This document shows, one piece after another, positions 7,435-15,760 of a stretch of 64,000 nucleotides of DNA. Each line of letters opens with the position of its first letter. The stretch's first letter is position 1. A model generated the notes under the pieces. That model did not search any database. It saw only the letters and a list, made by a program, of their open reading frames with translations, and had not been told where the DNA came from. This DNA comes from CAJBVW01 sp964457335 (GTDB taxonomy: Bacteria > Myxococcota_A > UBA796 > SXON01): assembly GCA_964457335.1 (NCBI GenBank), contig CAYWGD010000021.1, positions 1-64,000 on the forward strand, written 5' to 3'. The position numbers and the translations under genes are program-made.

Positions 7435-8940
7435 TCATTCCCAGCTAAGCCGATAGTCCCGGAACTGAAGCGACGTCGCTCCGGCCACGACCTCGTGGCG
7501 GCCCGTCCCCACCGGATGCGTGTTGATCTCGGCGTTCGGTACGCGGATCTCTACGGTGGCGTGCGTCTTCCAGAGGGGGCGCTCGACGCGGAGCACCAGC
7601 AAGGCGTCCTCACGACGCCCCACGGCGAGGCTTCCGTCGGGTTGCACGACGATTGCCGCTTCCGCGAGATGCTCGATCGAGAGCGGATGGCGAGGGCCAC
7701 CGGCGCGTCGCCAGGAGAAGGTACCGCCGAGACGGAGGGGTGTGACCTTCCGTCGCACGACGAGCACGCCCGCGCCGGACAGGAGCAGGGCGCTGGCGAA
7801 CATGAGCGCGCTGCGGGCGGGTGGGAGTCCGTAGGCACGCGCCGCTCGGAGCGTGACCTCCGCGGTGAGGCCGGAGCGCACGGGATCCACGCCCGCGGCC
7901 TGCAGCGCGTCGGAAGGGGCCAGCACGCCGTCGATCCGGACGCGCACCGGCATGTCCACCTCGTCCGTCCGCGGGACGAGCGAGAAGGAGGGCTCCGGGA
8001 CGTCGACCTCGAGCGTCAGGGTGCCCGTCGGGTCCAGCCGGATCGGGCCCGCGGGGGCCCGGGCGCCTTCGACGGTCACGGTGGTGGCCTCGAACGCGAG
8101 CCGCCGGAGCCCCGTGGAGAGCTGGATCTCCGCGGTGGGCTCCGTGTCGGAGGGCTGCTTGACGACCTCGGCGGTCAGCGCGAGCTTGCCGGCCTCGGCG
8201 CGCGCGAGGGGGGCGAGGCGCTCGTCGGCGCTGCGCGTGCGCAGGACGTCGAGCCACTGGGCGAAGGGCTCCGTGACGACCTGGACGCTGCCCTTGGGCT
8301 CGAAGAAGGCGCGGATCGACTCCACGCCGCCGTCGTGCGCCGCCTGCTCGGGCGTCGTCACCGGGAAGAGGCGCACGGCCACGAGATCGTGCCCCTTGCC
8401 CTCGTCGTACAGCTGCTGCAGCTTGTCGAAGCTGCGGATCGCCCGGCAGCCGTAGCCGCCGTCCGCCCAGATCGACCCGAGCGGCGGCGAGTGGCAGAAG
8501 CTGCCCATGAACAGGACCATGCGCGGCCCGTCGTCCGGGGCGCCGTCGACGCTCGCGGCGAGCGCGGTGAGCCCGGCGCCGAGGTCGCTGCTCTTCGCGG
8601 AGGGGAGCTCGAGCGACCGGATCTCCTGCGCGAGGGCGGCCCGCCCCGCTTCGTCCACGGTGCGGCGCGGCAGGACCGGGCTGGAGCGCGTGTGGAGCGC
8701 GACGATCTCGACGCGATCGCCGGCCGGCAACGCCTCGACGAGGCGGGCGATCGGCTCCCGGGCCGACTCGGCGACCTTCTTGAGCGGTCCCGTGGTCTCG
8801 AGCCCCACGATCCAGGTGGCGGGCGGCGACGAGCCCCACGCCGCCGCGAGCCCCGCTGGTGGGGGGCCCTCGCCGGCGAGCGCGTCGTGAGCGTGAAGCG
8901 CGAGCAGAAGGGAGAAGAGCATGCCGTCGCGGCGAACCAT
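7435..8940 (-). CDS. Secreted or membrane-anchored VWA-like protein
   Basis: A 501-residue protein with a signal peptide (MLFSLLLALHAHDALA). Residues 40-230 look like a von Willebrand A or vWA-derived fold: TWIVGLETTG in place of the metal-site strand, then DLGAGLTALAASVDG and MVLFMGSF. A canonical DxSxS MIDAS is not seen, so metal binding is doubtful. A beta-rich middle is followed by a membrane helix near residue 390 (ALMFASALLLSGAGVLVV) and a cytosolic C-terminal domain that may be FHA-like (a strand-rich region with WKTHATVEI). The ATG at 8940 is chosen because it precedes the signal peptide; the upstream open frame is non-coding in character. The gene is divergent from the amidase gene. 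Confidence 0.5.
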   Translation of the reverse strand: MVRRDGMLFSLLLALHAHDALAGEGPPPAGLAAAWGSSPPATWIVGLETTGPLKKVAESAREPIARLVEALPAGDRVEIVALHTRSSPVLPRRTVDEAGRAALAQEIRSLELPSAKSSDLGAGLTALAASVDGAPDDGPRMVLFMGSFCHSPPLGSIWADGGYGCRAIRSFDKLQQLYDEGKGHDLVAVRLFPVTTPEQAAHDGGVESIRAFFEPKGSVQVVTEPFAQWLDVLRTRSADERLAPLARAEAGKLALTAEVVKQPSDTEPTAEIQLSTGLRRLAFEATTVTVEGARAPAGPIRLDPTGTLTLEVDVPEPSFSLVPRTDEVDMPVRVRIDGVLAPSDALQAAGVDPVRSGLTAEVTLRAARAYGLPPARSALMFASALLLSGAGVLVVRRKVTPLRLGGTFSWRRAGGPRHPLSIEHLAEAAIVVQPDGSLAVGRREDALLVLRVERPLWKTHATVEIRVPNAEINTHPVGTGRHEVVAGATSLQFRDYRLSWE

Positions 8941-9012
8941 AGTGCCGCGACCGACGTGCCGCAAGCGCGCCGCGCCCCCGTGGTGGGGGGATGCCGCACC
9001 AGTGGGGTGCCG

Positions 9013-9027
9013 GCGCCCCAGGGGCGC
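9013..9027. promoter_or_regulatory. Palindrome upstream of the amidase promoter
   Basis: A perfect 7-bp inverted repeat around one base (GCGCCCC A GGGGCGC), inside a longer imperfect palindrome spanning about 8986-9043. It lies some 50-60 bases upstream of a sigma-54-like promoter, where an enhancer-binding activator would be expected. Binding is inference. Confidence 0.35.
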
Positions 9028-9074
9028 GGGTGCCGCATGCCCCCGAAAACGCAGCTCCCACCGAGCCCGGAGCG

Positions 9075-9090
9075 TGGCACGCCGCGTGCA
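9075..9090 (+). promoter_or_regulatory. Sigma-54-like promoter of the amidase gene
   Basis: The sequence TGGCACGCCGCGTGCA has the invariant GG and GC of a -24/-12 promoter with exactly 10 bases between them and matches most of the sigma-54 consensus. Transcription would start near 9102, some 18 bases before the ATG at 9120. It closely resembles the rtcB promoter in this window. Confidence 0.5.
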
Positions 9091-9119
9091 CTGTCTCCCC
9101 GGCGTCCCCGAGGCCACCC

Positions 9120-10580
9120 ATGCGCACCCTCCTCCCGCTCCTCGCCCTGGCCGCCTGCACCCCCGCCGACCCCGCCTCCACCGAGCTCTCGGACGCCTTC
9201 GCCGCCGCGTCCGAGGCCTACGACGTGCCGGTCGAGGTCCTCGTGGCCACGTCCTACGCGGTCAGCCGCTTCGACCAGCGCTTCGGCGAGGTCAACCGCG
9301 AGGGCGGCGTGGGCGTCATGAACCTCCGGGACGAGGGCCGCTTCCCCTCGCTCGACGCCGCCGCGGCCAGGCTCGGCGAGCCTGCCGACGCGCTCACCGA
9401 CAGCGCCGGCGCCAACATCCTCGGCGCCGCCGCCCTCTTCCACGCCGAGGCCGTCGAGCTCCAGAAGCTCACCGGCGAGAAGGTCGACACGCTCGAGGAG
9501 TGGTACCCGCTCGTCGCGGCCTGGTCGGGCTCCGACGATCCGCTCGTGGCCGACGGTTTCGCGAGCCAGGTCTACGACTGGATCCAGTGGGGCCTCGCCG
9601 CCGAGGCCCCCGGCGGCGAGCTCGTCGAGCTCCAGCCCACCGCGCTCCCCTGGCGGGAGACGCGCATGGCCGTGAGCGGCTCCGGCCTCGTCGACCAGTT
9701 CGTGCCGGCCTGCGCCGACAACTACTCGGACTACAGCCGCGGCGGCGGCGACATCACCAAGGTCGTCATCCACACGATGGAGGGCACCTACGCCGGCTCC
9801 ATCTCCTGGTTCCAGAACTGCTCCGCCTCGGTCAGCGCCCACTACAACATCCGCTCGAGCGACGGCGAGATCACCCAGATGGTCCAGGAGGAGGACGTGG
9901 CCTGGCACGCCGGCCACTGGGACACCAACAAGGCGAGCATCGGGATCGAGCACGAGGGCTACGTCTCCCAGCCGGACACCTGGTACACGGACGCGATGTA
10001 CCGGTCCTCGGCCGCGCTCGTGCGCGACATCTGCGACCGCCACGGCATCCCCAAGGACCGCGCCCACATCATCGGCCACAACGAGGTCCCCGGCTGCTCC
10101 GGCGGGAGCGGCGGCGGCTCCGGCTGCCACACCGACCCCGGGAGCGGCTGGAACTGGGACTACTTCATGAGCCTCGTCAACGAGTCGGGCAGCGGCTCGC
10201 CGAGCATGGGCGGCTCCGGCGTCGCCGACGGCCCGCGCACCGGCAGCTTCGACGCGACCGTGAAGTCCGTCCGCTACGGCGACACCGACACCTGCTCCGG
10301 CACCGTCACGGGCGCGGTCAACGGCGGCAACCTGTACCTCAACGCGAAGTGCACGCTCGTCGGGCACCCCGACAAGGTCAAGGATCTCGCGGTCGTCTGG
10401 ACCGGCACGGTCACGGGCACGAGCTTCGAGGGCCGCATGGTCGTCGACGGGCACGACGCGACCTTCACCGGCACGGTCACCGGCGACGGCGGCGTCCAGG
10501 CCAGCTTTTCCGGCACGGAGGACCTCGGCGGGGACGTGGGCGAGATCCAGTTCGACGTGCGGATCGCGGCGAACCCGTAG
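9120..10580 (+). CDS. N-acetylmuramoyl-L-alanine amidase lipoprotein (Amidase_2/PGRP)
   Basis: A 486-residue secreted lipoprotein that probably cleaves the lactyl-Ala bond of peptidoglycan. The signal ends at a lipobox LAAC (C13). Residues 20-165 resemble a lytic-transglycosylase-like helical domain (EVLVATSYAVSRFDQ), whose activity is uncertain. Residues 210-350 form the amidase: H218 in VVIHTMEG, SAHYNI, H320 in IIGHNE, and CHTDPG with D339 match the zinc ligands of AmpD/T7-lysozyme enzymes. A Ser/Gly linker leads to a beta-rich C-terminal domain (from about residue 395), perhaps for wall binding. A sigma-54-like promoter precedes it and a hairpin-family repeat follows. Confidence 0.85.
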   Translation: MRTLLPLLALAACTPADPASTELSDAFAAASEAYDVPVEVLVATSYAVSRFDQRFGEVNREGGVGVMNLRDEGRFPSLDAAAARLGEPADALTDSAGANILGAAALFHAEAVELQKLTGEKVDTLEEWYPLVAAWSGSDDPLVADGFASQVYDWIQWGLAAEAPGGELVELQPTALPWRETRMAVSGSGLVDQFVPACADNYSDYSRGGGDITKVVIHTMEGTYAGSISWFQNCSASVSAHYNIRSSDGEITQMVQEEDVAWHAGHWDTNKASIGIEHEGYVSQPDTWYTDAMYRSSAALVRDICDRHGIPKDRAHIIGHNEVPGCSGGSGGGSGCHTDPGSGWNWDYFMSLVNESGSGSPSMGGSGVADGPRTGSFDATVKSVRYGDTDTCSGTVTGAVNGGNLYLNAKCTLVGHPDKVKDLAVVWTGTVTGTSFEGRMVVDGHDATFTGTVTGDGGVQASFSGTEDLGGDVGEIQFDVRIAANP

Positions 10581-10611
10581 TCGCGTCTCTACGCGAGCTT
10601 CGGCGGGCTGC

Positions 10612-10666
10612 TCTTGGGGCGGGGGGCCTCACCGGCCCCCCGCAACGCCCCCGCTCTTGCGGGGCG
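10612..10666 (+). repeat. 3-prime hairpin family, copy A
   Basis: Core from CTTGGGGC to GCAACGCCC at 10613-10650, built on a GGGGGGCC / GGCCCCCC stem, followed by a second hairpin CCCCGC-TCTT-GCGGGG at 10649-10664. It starts about 31 bases after the amidase stop, in the same direction. The other copies are near 17808, 28710, 30340, 57490 and 62157. Confidence 0.7.
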
Positions 10667-10740
10667 GTGGGTCCTCGCGCTGCGGGCGACGGTGGCGTGG
10701 CGCGCCGCTTTTTCGGCTCCACGGCGGTCGCGCGCTGGAG

Positions 10741-11364
10741 CTAGAGCACCTTCTTCAGCGCCTTCACGACCTTCGGCGAGAGCTTCGCCCAGTCGGCGCC
10801 GTCTTCCTTCGTGACCGTCACGAAGTCCTTCACGGCGAACACGCCCTTCACGCCGCCGACCGCCCACACCGCCTTCGCGAGCGGGTGACCCGCGGCCTCC
10901 TCGGCGCTGTTGGCGGACAACGAGCCCTTCTCCACGACGGTCACCGTGGTGGTGAACTTGCGCGCGTTCGGGTTCGGGGTGTCCTCGGCCACGACCTCGA
11001 TCACCTTCTTGGCCGGCTTCTTCTCGGCGACGGGCGCGGGCGCCTCGGCGTGGCCGTGGTCGTGCCCGTGGTCGTGGGAGTGGCCGTGATCGTGGGCGTC
11101 GTCGTGCGCGGGCGCCGGGGCGGGCGCGGGCTTCGGGGCGGCCTTCGGCGCGGGCTTCGCGACGGGCGCGGGGGCCTCGGCGGCGCCGCCGTGGTCGTGA
11201 TCGTGGCCGTGATCGTGGGAATGCCCGTGGTCGTGGCCCATGTCCGCGGCGGCCGGCGCGGGGCGGACGGGCGGCTGGCGGGGAGGGGACGGACGGGGCG
11301 AGGGGGGCGGCGTCTTCTTCCCGAGCAGGCGGCCCAGGATCTTCTTGAGGGTCGAGCGGATCAT
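10741..11364 (-). CDS. His/Asp/Gly-rich protein with C-terminal Nfu N-domain
   Basis: A 207-residue protein with three parts. Residues 1-40 are a basic helix and a Pro-rich linker (MIRSTLKKILGRLLGKK). Residues 40-115 hold two almost identical His/Asp/Gly/Ser clusters (GHDHGHSHDHGHDHDHG and HDHGHSHDHGHDHGH) separated by an Ala/Pro/Lys linker; such clusters bind Ni, Zn, Co or Cu in metallochaperones. Residues 122-207 match the scaffold Nfu/NifU N-terminal domain (DTPNPNARKFT, then GHPLAKAVWAVGGVKGVFAVKDFVTVT). The CxxC-containing NifU C-domain is absent, so it probably does not itself assemble an Fe-S cluster. The joining of metal-binding repeats to this domain is unusual. Confidence 0.7.
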   Translation of the reverse strand: MIRSTLKKILGRLLGKKTPPPSPRPSPPRQPPVRPAPAAADMGHDHGHSHDHGHDHDHGGAAEAPAPVAKPAPKAAPKPAPAPAPAHDDAHDHGHSHDHGHDHGHAEAPAPVAEKKPAKKVIEVVAEDTPNPNARKFTTTVTVVEKGSLSANSAEEAAGHPLAKAVWAVGGVKGVFAVKDFVTVTKEDGADWAKLSPKVVKALKKVL

Positions 11365-11470
11365 CGGTAGCTCCGGGGCGCGCGCACTAACCGACCGACG
11401 ACGGCCTGCACGGAAAAGGGCTGGCCGACCGCGCGTGGACAGGCTCTCTTGTGCGCTGGGAGACCAACGG

Positions 11471-12748
11471 ATGCCCGCGTACACCCTCCTCCGCCGCGCG
11501 GACCGCGCTCCGATCGCCGCGCTGGGCCTCCTCGTCGCGTGCGGCCTCGCGCCCGCCTGCGTCGGGAAGCCCGAGCCCGAGGTGAGCTACTACCGCGACG
11601 TCCGGCCGATCCTCGACCAGAGCTGCGCCCGCTGCCACACCGACCAGGGGCTCGCGACCTCCTTCGACACGCCCGAGGCCGCGCAGGCGCTGGCCGACGC
11701 GATGAAGGCCCGCACGCAGGCGGGGGAGATGCCGCCGCCCGCGCCGGACCCGGACTGCGCCGACTACGAGGGCTCCGAGAGCCTGTTCTTGTCGGACGAG
11801 GCCAAGGCCACGATCGCCGCCTGGGCCGACGCCGGGGCCCCGCTCGGAGATCCCGCCGACGCGCCCGACGCCGCGCCGCCGCTCACCACCGCCCCGTTCG
11901 ACGTCGAGCTCCGCGGTACCGCGCCCTACACCCCCACCTTCGACGAGTCGGGCAACGACTACCGCTGCTTCGTGCTCGACGTGGGCAACGAGGAGAAGGT
12001 GTACGTCACGGGTTTCGAGGCGCTCGTCGACAACCCGCGCATCGTCCACCACGTCGTGCTCTGGGCCGTCGACTCCGCGGTGACCCTCCCCGAGGAGACG
12101 CCGGGCGAGGCCGGCTTCGCGTGCGACGGCTTCGGCGAGAACAACTGGGAGTTCTTCGCCGGCTGGGCGCCCGGCGGGCGGCCCTTCCTCTTCGACGAGG
12201 GCCAGGGCATGCGCATGCGCGCGGCCACGCGGCTCGTGCTCCAGATGCACTACTACGAGAGCTTCGACGGCGCGGCCGCCGAGCAGGACCAGAGCGGCTA
12301 CGGGCTCCACCTCGTGGACGAGGTCGAGCGCGAGATCTTCTCCTTCCCGCTGGGCGTCGAGGACTTCGTCATCCCGGCGGGCGAGGCCTACGCCGAGGAG
12401 GAGATGATCCTGCCGTGGCAGGACTCGTGGGGGGCCGTCACGCTGGTCGGCGTGTTCCCGCACATGCACGTGCTCGGGACGGGCTTCGACTTCAAGGTGC
12501 ACCACGCGGACGCCTCGGAGACGTGTGTGGTCGAGATGAACGACTGGGACTTCCACAACCAGCAGGCGGTGCAGCTCGTGGAGCCCGTCCCGGTCGTCGG
12601 CGGGGACGTGGTGTCGGTGTCCTGCCAGTGGGACAACAGCGCGTCCAATCCGAACCAGACCTCGAGCCCCCCGGCCGACGTCACCTTCGGCGAGGGCACG
12701 ACGGACGAGATGTGCTACGCCTTCACGTACGGGTACCTGGACGATTGA
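11471..12748 (+). CDS. Cytochrome c / type II copper monooxygenase-like secreted protein
   Basis: A 425-residue exported protein. The N-terminus is a signal segment with a possible lipobox LVAC at residue 24. A single heme c motif CARCH lies at residues 52-56, in a domain with the usual distal Met in GEMPPP. The C-terminal 280 residues resemble the two-domain copper type II ascorbate-dependent monooxygenases (PHM/DBM): IVHHVVLW, LQMHYYE, VGVFPHMHVLG and a Met ligand in TTDEMCYAF. The heme could pass electrons to copper in place of ascorbate. Such fusions are common in Myxococcota and Planctomycetes; the substrate is unknown. Confidence 0.75.
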   Translation: MPAYTLLRRADRAPIAALGLLVACGLAPACVGKPEPEVSYYRDVRPILDQSCARCHTDQGLATSFDTPEAAQALADAMKARTQAGEMPPPAPDPDCADYEGSESLFLSDEAKATIAAWADAGAPLGDPADAPDAAPPLTTAPFDVELRGTAPYTPTFDESGNDYRCFVLDVGNEEKVYVTGFEALVDNPRIVHHVVLWAVDSAVTLPEETPGEAGFACDGFGENNWEFFAGWAPGGRPFLFDEGQGMRMRAATRLVLQMHYYESFDGAAAEQDQSGYGLHLVDEVEREIFSFPLGVEDFVIPAGEAYAEEEMILPWQDSWGAVTLVGVFPHMHVLGTGFDFKVHHADASETCVVEMNDWDFHNQQAVQLVEPVPVVGGDVVSVSCQWDNSASNPNQTSSPPADVTFGEGTTDEMCYAFTYGYLDD

Positions 12749-12767
12749 AGCTCGTTCTCGTGTTGCG

Positions 12768-13964
12768 TCACGCGGCGGCGGACCGCGCGAGGTCCAACCG
12801 CTTCGTCACCTCGAGCATCACGTAGGGGGTCAGCGCCGCGATCACGATGGACGCCCACGCGACGCGCCCGACGCCGCCCAGCGAGCCGTCCGGGTGCTGC
12901 ACGAGCAGCTCCGCCGAGAGGAACGCGCCGACCGCCGCGGCCATGTGCTGCACCGCGGACTGCACCGACATGAAGCGCGCGCGCTCGTGCGGGCGCGGGA
13001 CCTTCGAGACGAGCGTGTTGTAGGCCACGTTCCGCCCGGACGAGGTCACCATGAACGCGACGAAGAGGAGCAGGATCGGCACGGCCGGGTGGTAGTCGAC
13101 GAACCAGGCCAGGGTGATCGCGATCATCCCGACGGTCGCCGCGGTGCCCACGGCCACCGAGCCGAAGCGATCGACCAGCTTCCCGAGGGCGCGCAGGCCC
13201 ACGAAGCTGAAGAGGCCGCCCACGAGGTAGAGCACGCCGAGGCGATCGCGGGGGTAGCCCAGGTTCCCCTGCACGTAGGTGGACACGTTGGGGATGAGGA
13301 TGAAGCCCGCCATGAACGTGCAGGCCGTGAGCAGGTAGGACCAGCGCACCACCGGGCGCCCGAGCAGATCGAGGACGTTCGGGTGGGCCTCCGTCCGCGC
13401 GAGGTGGCCGCGCATGGGCGGGAGGAGCCAGATCGCCCCCGCGTTGATGAGGAGGCCGAGCGCTGCGACGGCGAAGAAGGGCGCGCGCCAGCCCGCGAGC
13501 CGCGCGAGCTCGAGGCCCGCCGGCACCCCGAGGACCGACGCCGCGGCGAACGCGCCCATCACCTTGCCGAGGGCCTGGCCGCGCCGCTCCGGCGGGACGA
13601 GGTCGGTCACGATGGACATCGCGAGCGAGGTGGCCGGCCCCCCGAAGAACCCGGCCACGACGCGCGCGAGCAGCAGCGTGCCGAGGCCCGTCGCGAAGCC
13701 GCCGGCCGCCGTGCCGAGCACGAGGCCGAACACGGCCACGGCGAGCGCCACGCGCCGGTCGAAGCGGTCGAGCACGAAGGCGCCGAGGAGCCCGGAGACG
13801 GCCGCCGACGCGGTGTAGGCCCCGCCCACCTGGCCGATGGCCGCGGCGGGCATGCCGAGGGCGTCCGCGAAGTCCGGCCCCAGCGGCATCACCATCATGA
13901 AGTCCAGGATGTTGACGAACTGGACCGCGCCGACCAGGAAGAGGACGCTCCGCTCCGACGCCAC
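12768..13964 (-). CDS. MFS transporter
   Basis: A 398-residue inner-membrane protein with about 12 hydrophobic segments. It starts VLFLVGAVQFVNILDFMMV and has the MFS motif A region LDRFDRRVAL between helices 2 and 3. A second signature, PPERRGQALGKVMGAFAAASVLG, matches the DHA1 (drug:H+ antiporter) family. GTG start. It converges with the copper monooxygenase gene (19-base gap). The substrate cannot be told from sequence. Confidence 0.8.
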   Translation of the reverse strand: MASERSVLFLVGAVQFVNILDFMMVMPLGPDFADALGMPAAAIGQVGGAYTASAAVSGLLGAFVLDRFDRRVALAVAVFGLVLGTAAGGFATGLGTLLLARVVAGFFGGPATSLAMSIVTDLVPPERRGQALGKVMGAFAAASVLGVPAGLELARLAGWRAPFFAVAALGLLINAGAIWLLPPMRGHLARTEAHPNVLDLLGRPVVRWSYLLTACTFMAGFILIPNVSTYVQGNLGYPRDRLGVLYLVGGLFSFVGLRALGKLVDRFGSVAVGTAATVGMIAITLAWFVDYHPAVPILLLFVAFMVTSSGRNVAYNTLVSKVPRPHERARFMSVQSAVQHMAAAVGAFLSAELLVQHPDGSLGGVGRVAWASIVIAALTPYVMLEVTKRLDLARSAAA

Positions 13965-14054
13965 GGGACTCCGGGGGTGGCCGTCGCCTCTAAGCCGGCG
14001 TGCGGCGCGGGCACAGGCCCGGCCGCGGGCCGCAGCGTCCCGCGAAACGAACGA

Positions 14055-15005
14055 TCAGCCGCGCACCAGCACCGCGAGCGTCTCGACGTGGTCGGACCCC
14101 GGGAACATGTCGTAGGGCTGCACCCGGGTGATGCGGTAGCCCGCCGCGAGTACCGTCCGGAGATCCCGCGCGAGCGTGGCGGGGTCGCAGGACAGGTAGA
14201 CGATCGCGCGCGGGCGCGTGACGACGAGCTTGGGGAGGAGGCCCGGCGCGCCGGCGCGCGGCGGGTCCAGGAGCGCCACGTCGAAGAAGCGGTGCCCGGC
14301 CACCCAGCGCCCGGCGTCCTGCGTGAGCACCTCCGCGGCGGGGAGGTTGTAGGCGGCGTCCGCGGAGGCGGACTTGTCCTGCTCGACGAGCGTGGCGGGC
14401 ACCCCCCGCCGGACGGCGCGCGCGGAGAGGTTGCCGATGCCCGCGTAGAGGTCGAGGAGCCGCGCCGGCGCGAGATCCTGGAGCACGGCGTCGACGTCCG
14501 TCACGATGCGCTCGTTCACCTCCAGGTTCACCTGGTAGAACGAGCGCGGCGAGACGCGCAGGCCCGCCACGTGGAGCAGCGGGTCCCCGCGGAGGGTCCG
14601 CCCCTTCGCCCAGACGTTCCCGGGGATGTCCGCGGGCGCGTCCAGCACCACGACGACCTTCTGGCCGTCGCTCCGCAGCTCGACCTCCTCGCCGGGCCGC
14701 AGGCGGCCGCGCACGGTCTCGGCCGCGGCCACCACCTCGGGGCGCGCGAGCGCGTCGAGCGGCACCTCGACGAAGGCGTGCGTGCCCGGCCGGTTGAAGC
14801 CGAGCGCCCCGCCGGGGCCCACCTTCAGCTTCACGCGGGCGCGCGACCCCTCGACGCGGGGGGAGGGGACGATGGGGAGCACCTCGGCGTCCACGCGGCC
14901 GCGTCGGAGCGCCTCGCGCACGCTCTCCTCGCGCCGCGCGAGCTGCTCGGCGTACGGGAGGTCGGCGAGCGGCAGGATCCCGGCGTCGGCGAGTGGGTGC
15001 GGCAT
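14055..15005 (-). CDS. TrmA/RlmD-family RNA uracil-5 methyltransferase
   Basis: A 316-residue enzyme expected to methylate C5 of a uridine in tRNA or rRNA with SAM. The SAM site is LLDLYAGIGNLSARA, followed by DPPRAG and the catalytic-cysteine motif YLSCDPATLARD; a Glu base in the C-terminal GSDHVETLAVL segment also fits. It is shorter than RlmD or TrmA and lacks a TRAM domain and the N-terminal Fe-S cysteines. The target position is therefore not assigned. It sits upstream of, and divergent from, the PRC-barrel gene. Confidence 0.75.
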   Translation of the reverse strand: MPHPLADAGILPLADLPYAEQLARREESVREALRRGRVDAEVLPIVPSPRVEGSRARVKLKVGPGGALGFNRPGTHAFVEVPLDALARPEVVAAAETVRGRLRPGEEVELRSDGQKVVVVLDAPADIPGNVWAKGRTLRGDPLLHVAGLRVSPRSFYQVNLEVNERIVTDVDAVLQDLAPARLLDLYAGIGNLSARAVRRGVPATLVEQDKSASADAAYNLPAAEVLTQDAGRWVAGHRFFDVALLDPPRAGAPGLLPKLVVTRPRAIVYLSCDPATLARDLRTVLAAGYRITRVQPYDMFPGSDHVETLAVLVRG

Positions 15006-15087
15006 GCCGCCGGATAACGCGCGGGACCGGCCCCGAGCGCGCGCGGTGCGCGGAACCGCGGGTCGCGCCGCGGGATAGAGTGCCCCC

Positions 15088-15303
15088 GTGCGTGGACGCC
15101 TGGCTTCCCTCCGCCTGCTCCTCCTCGATCCCGCCGGATGGTCGGCGCGCCTCTACGCGCGCAAGAACCGGATGGACCTGGTGGCGCTCCGGCCCGCGGA
15201 GTGGCGGGCCGTCCCGGAGGAGCGGGATGAAGTCGTTCAAGAAGGCCCAGGCGCTCTCGGTCGCCACCCGCGCCGAGGGCGCCCTGATCGGCAAGCTGGA
15301 TGA
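15088..15303 (+). CDS. Possible small ORF upstream of the PRC-barrel gene
   Basis: A 71-codon GTG-start frame that overlaps the start of the PRC-barrel gene by 77 bases in another frame. Its first 45 codons have strong G/C third positions and read like protein (SARLYARKNRMDLVALRPAEW), then the coding character passes to the PRC frame. It may be a short leader peptide coupled to the PRC gene or a chance frame. No family is recognised. Confidence 0.25.
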   Translation: MRGRLASLRLLLLDPAGWSARLYARKNRMDLVALRPAEWRAVPEERDEVVQEGPGALGRHPRRGRPDRQAG

Positions 15304-15760
15304 CTTCCAGTTCGACCTCGAGTCCGGGCGCATCTACGGCTTCCGCCTGACGAAGGGGGTCTTCTCCAAGAGCGGCGGCGTGCCCGGCGACGCCGTGGCG
15401 CTGCTCGGGCGCGACCTCGTGTTCGTGGAGTCCGAGGCCGACGTCGAGTGGAGCGGGGCCAGCCGCGCCGCCGTGGAGGGGCGCGCGTGGGCGTCGGAGT
15501 ACAAGGGGACGAAGGTGATGTCCCGCCGCGGCGCCGGGCTCGGCACCGTCGAGGATTTCGTGGTCGCCGTCGGGCCCGCGCGCGTGACCGCGCTGCTCCT
15601 CGACGGGAGCCGCGCCGTTGTGTTCGACGATCAGATCGCGGTGGGTCGCGACGCCGTCATCCTCGCCGACCCGGCGCTCGCCGTCCCCCGGCCCGAGGGG
15701 GACGAGGGGAGCGGGGACTGGTGGGCGCGGGTGCGGGGGCTGTTCGACTCGGAGAAGTAG
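15227..15760 (+). CDS. PRC-barrel domain protein
   Basis: A 177-residue protein with two PRC-barrel-like units: MKSFKKAQALSVATRAEGAL...LDDFQFDLESGRIYGFRL, and KVMSRRGAGLGTVEDFVVA...VTALLLDG. PRC barrels occur in RimM, photosynthetic reaction centre H subunits and stress proteins, usually as a protein- or RNA-contact domain. There is no signal peptide or membrane helix. The ATG at 15227 fits the start of the first barrel strand. The last 104 bases overlap the tail of the convergent TrpD-like gene. Confidence 0.65.
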   Translation: MKSFKKAQALSVATRAEGALIGKLDDFQFDLESGRIYGFRLTKGVFSKSGGVPGDAVALLGRDLVFVESEADVEWSGASRAAVEGRAWASEYKGTKVMSRRGAGLGTVEDFVVAVGPARVTALLLDGSRAVVFDDQIAVGRDAVILADPALAVPRPEGDEGSGDWWARVRGLFDSEK

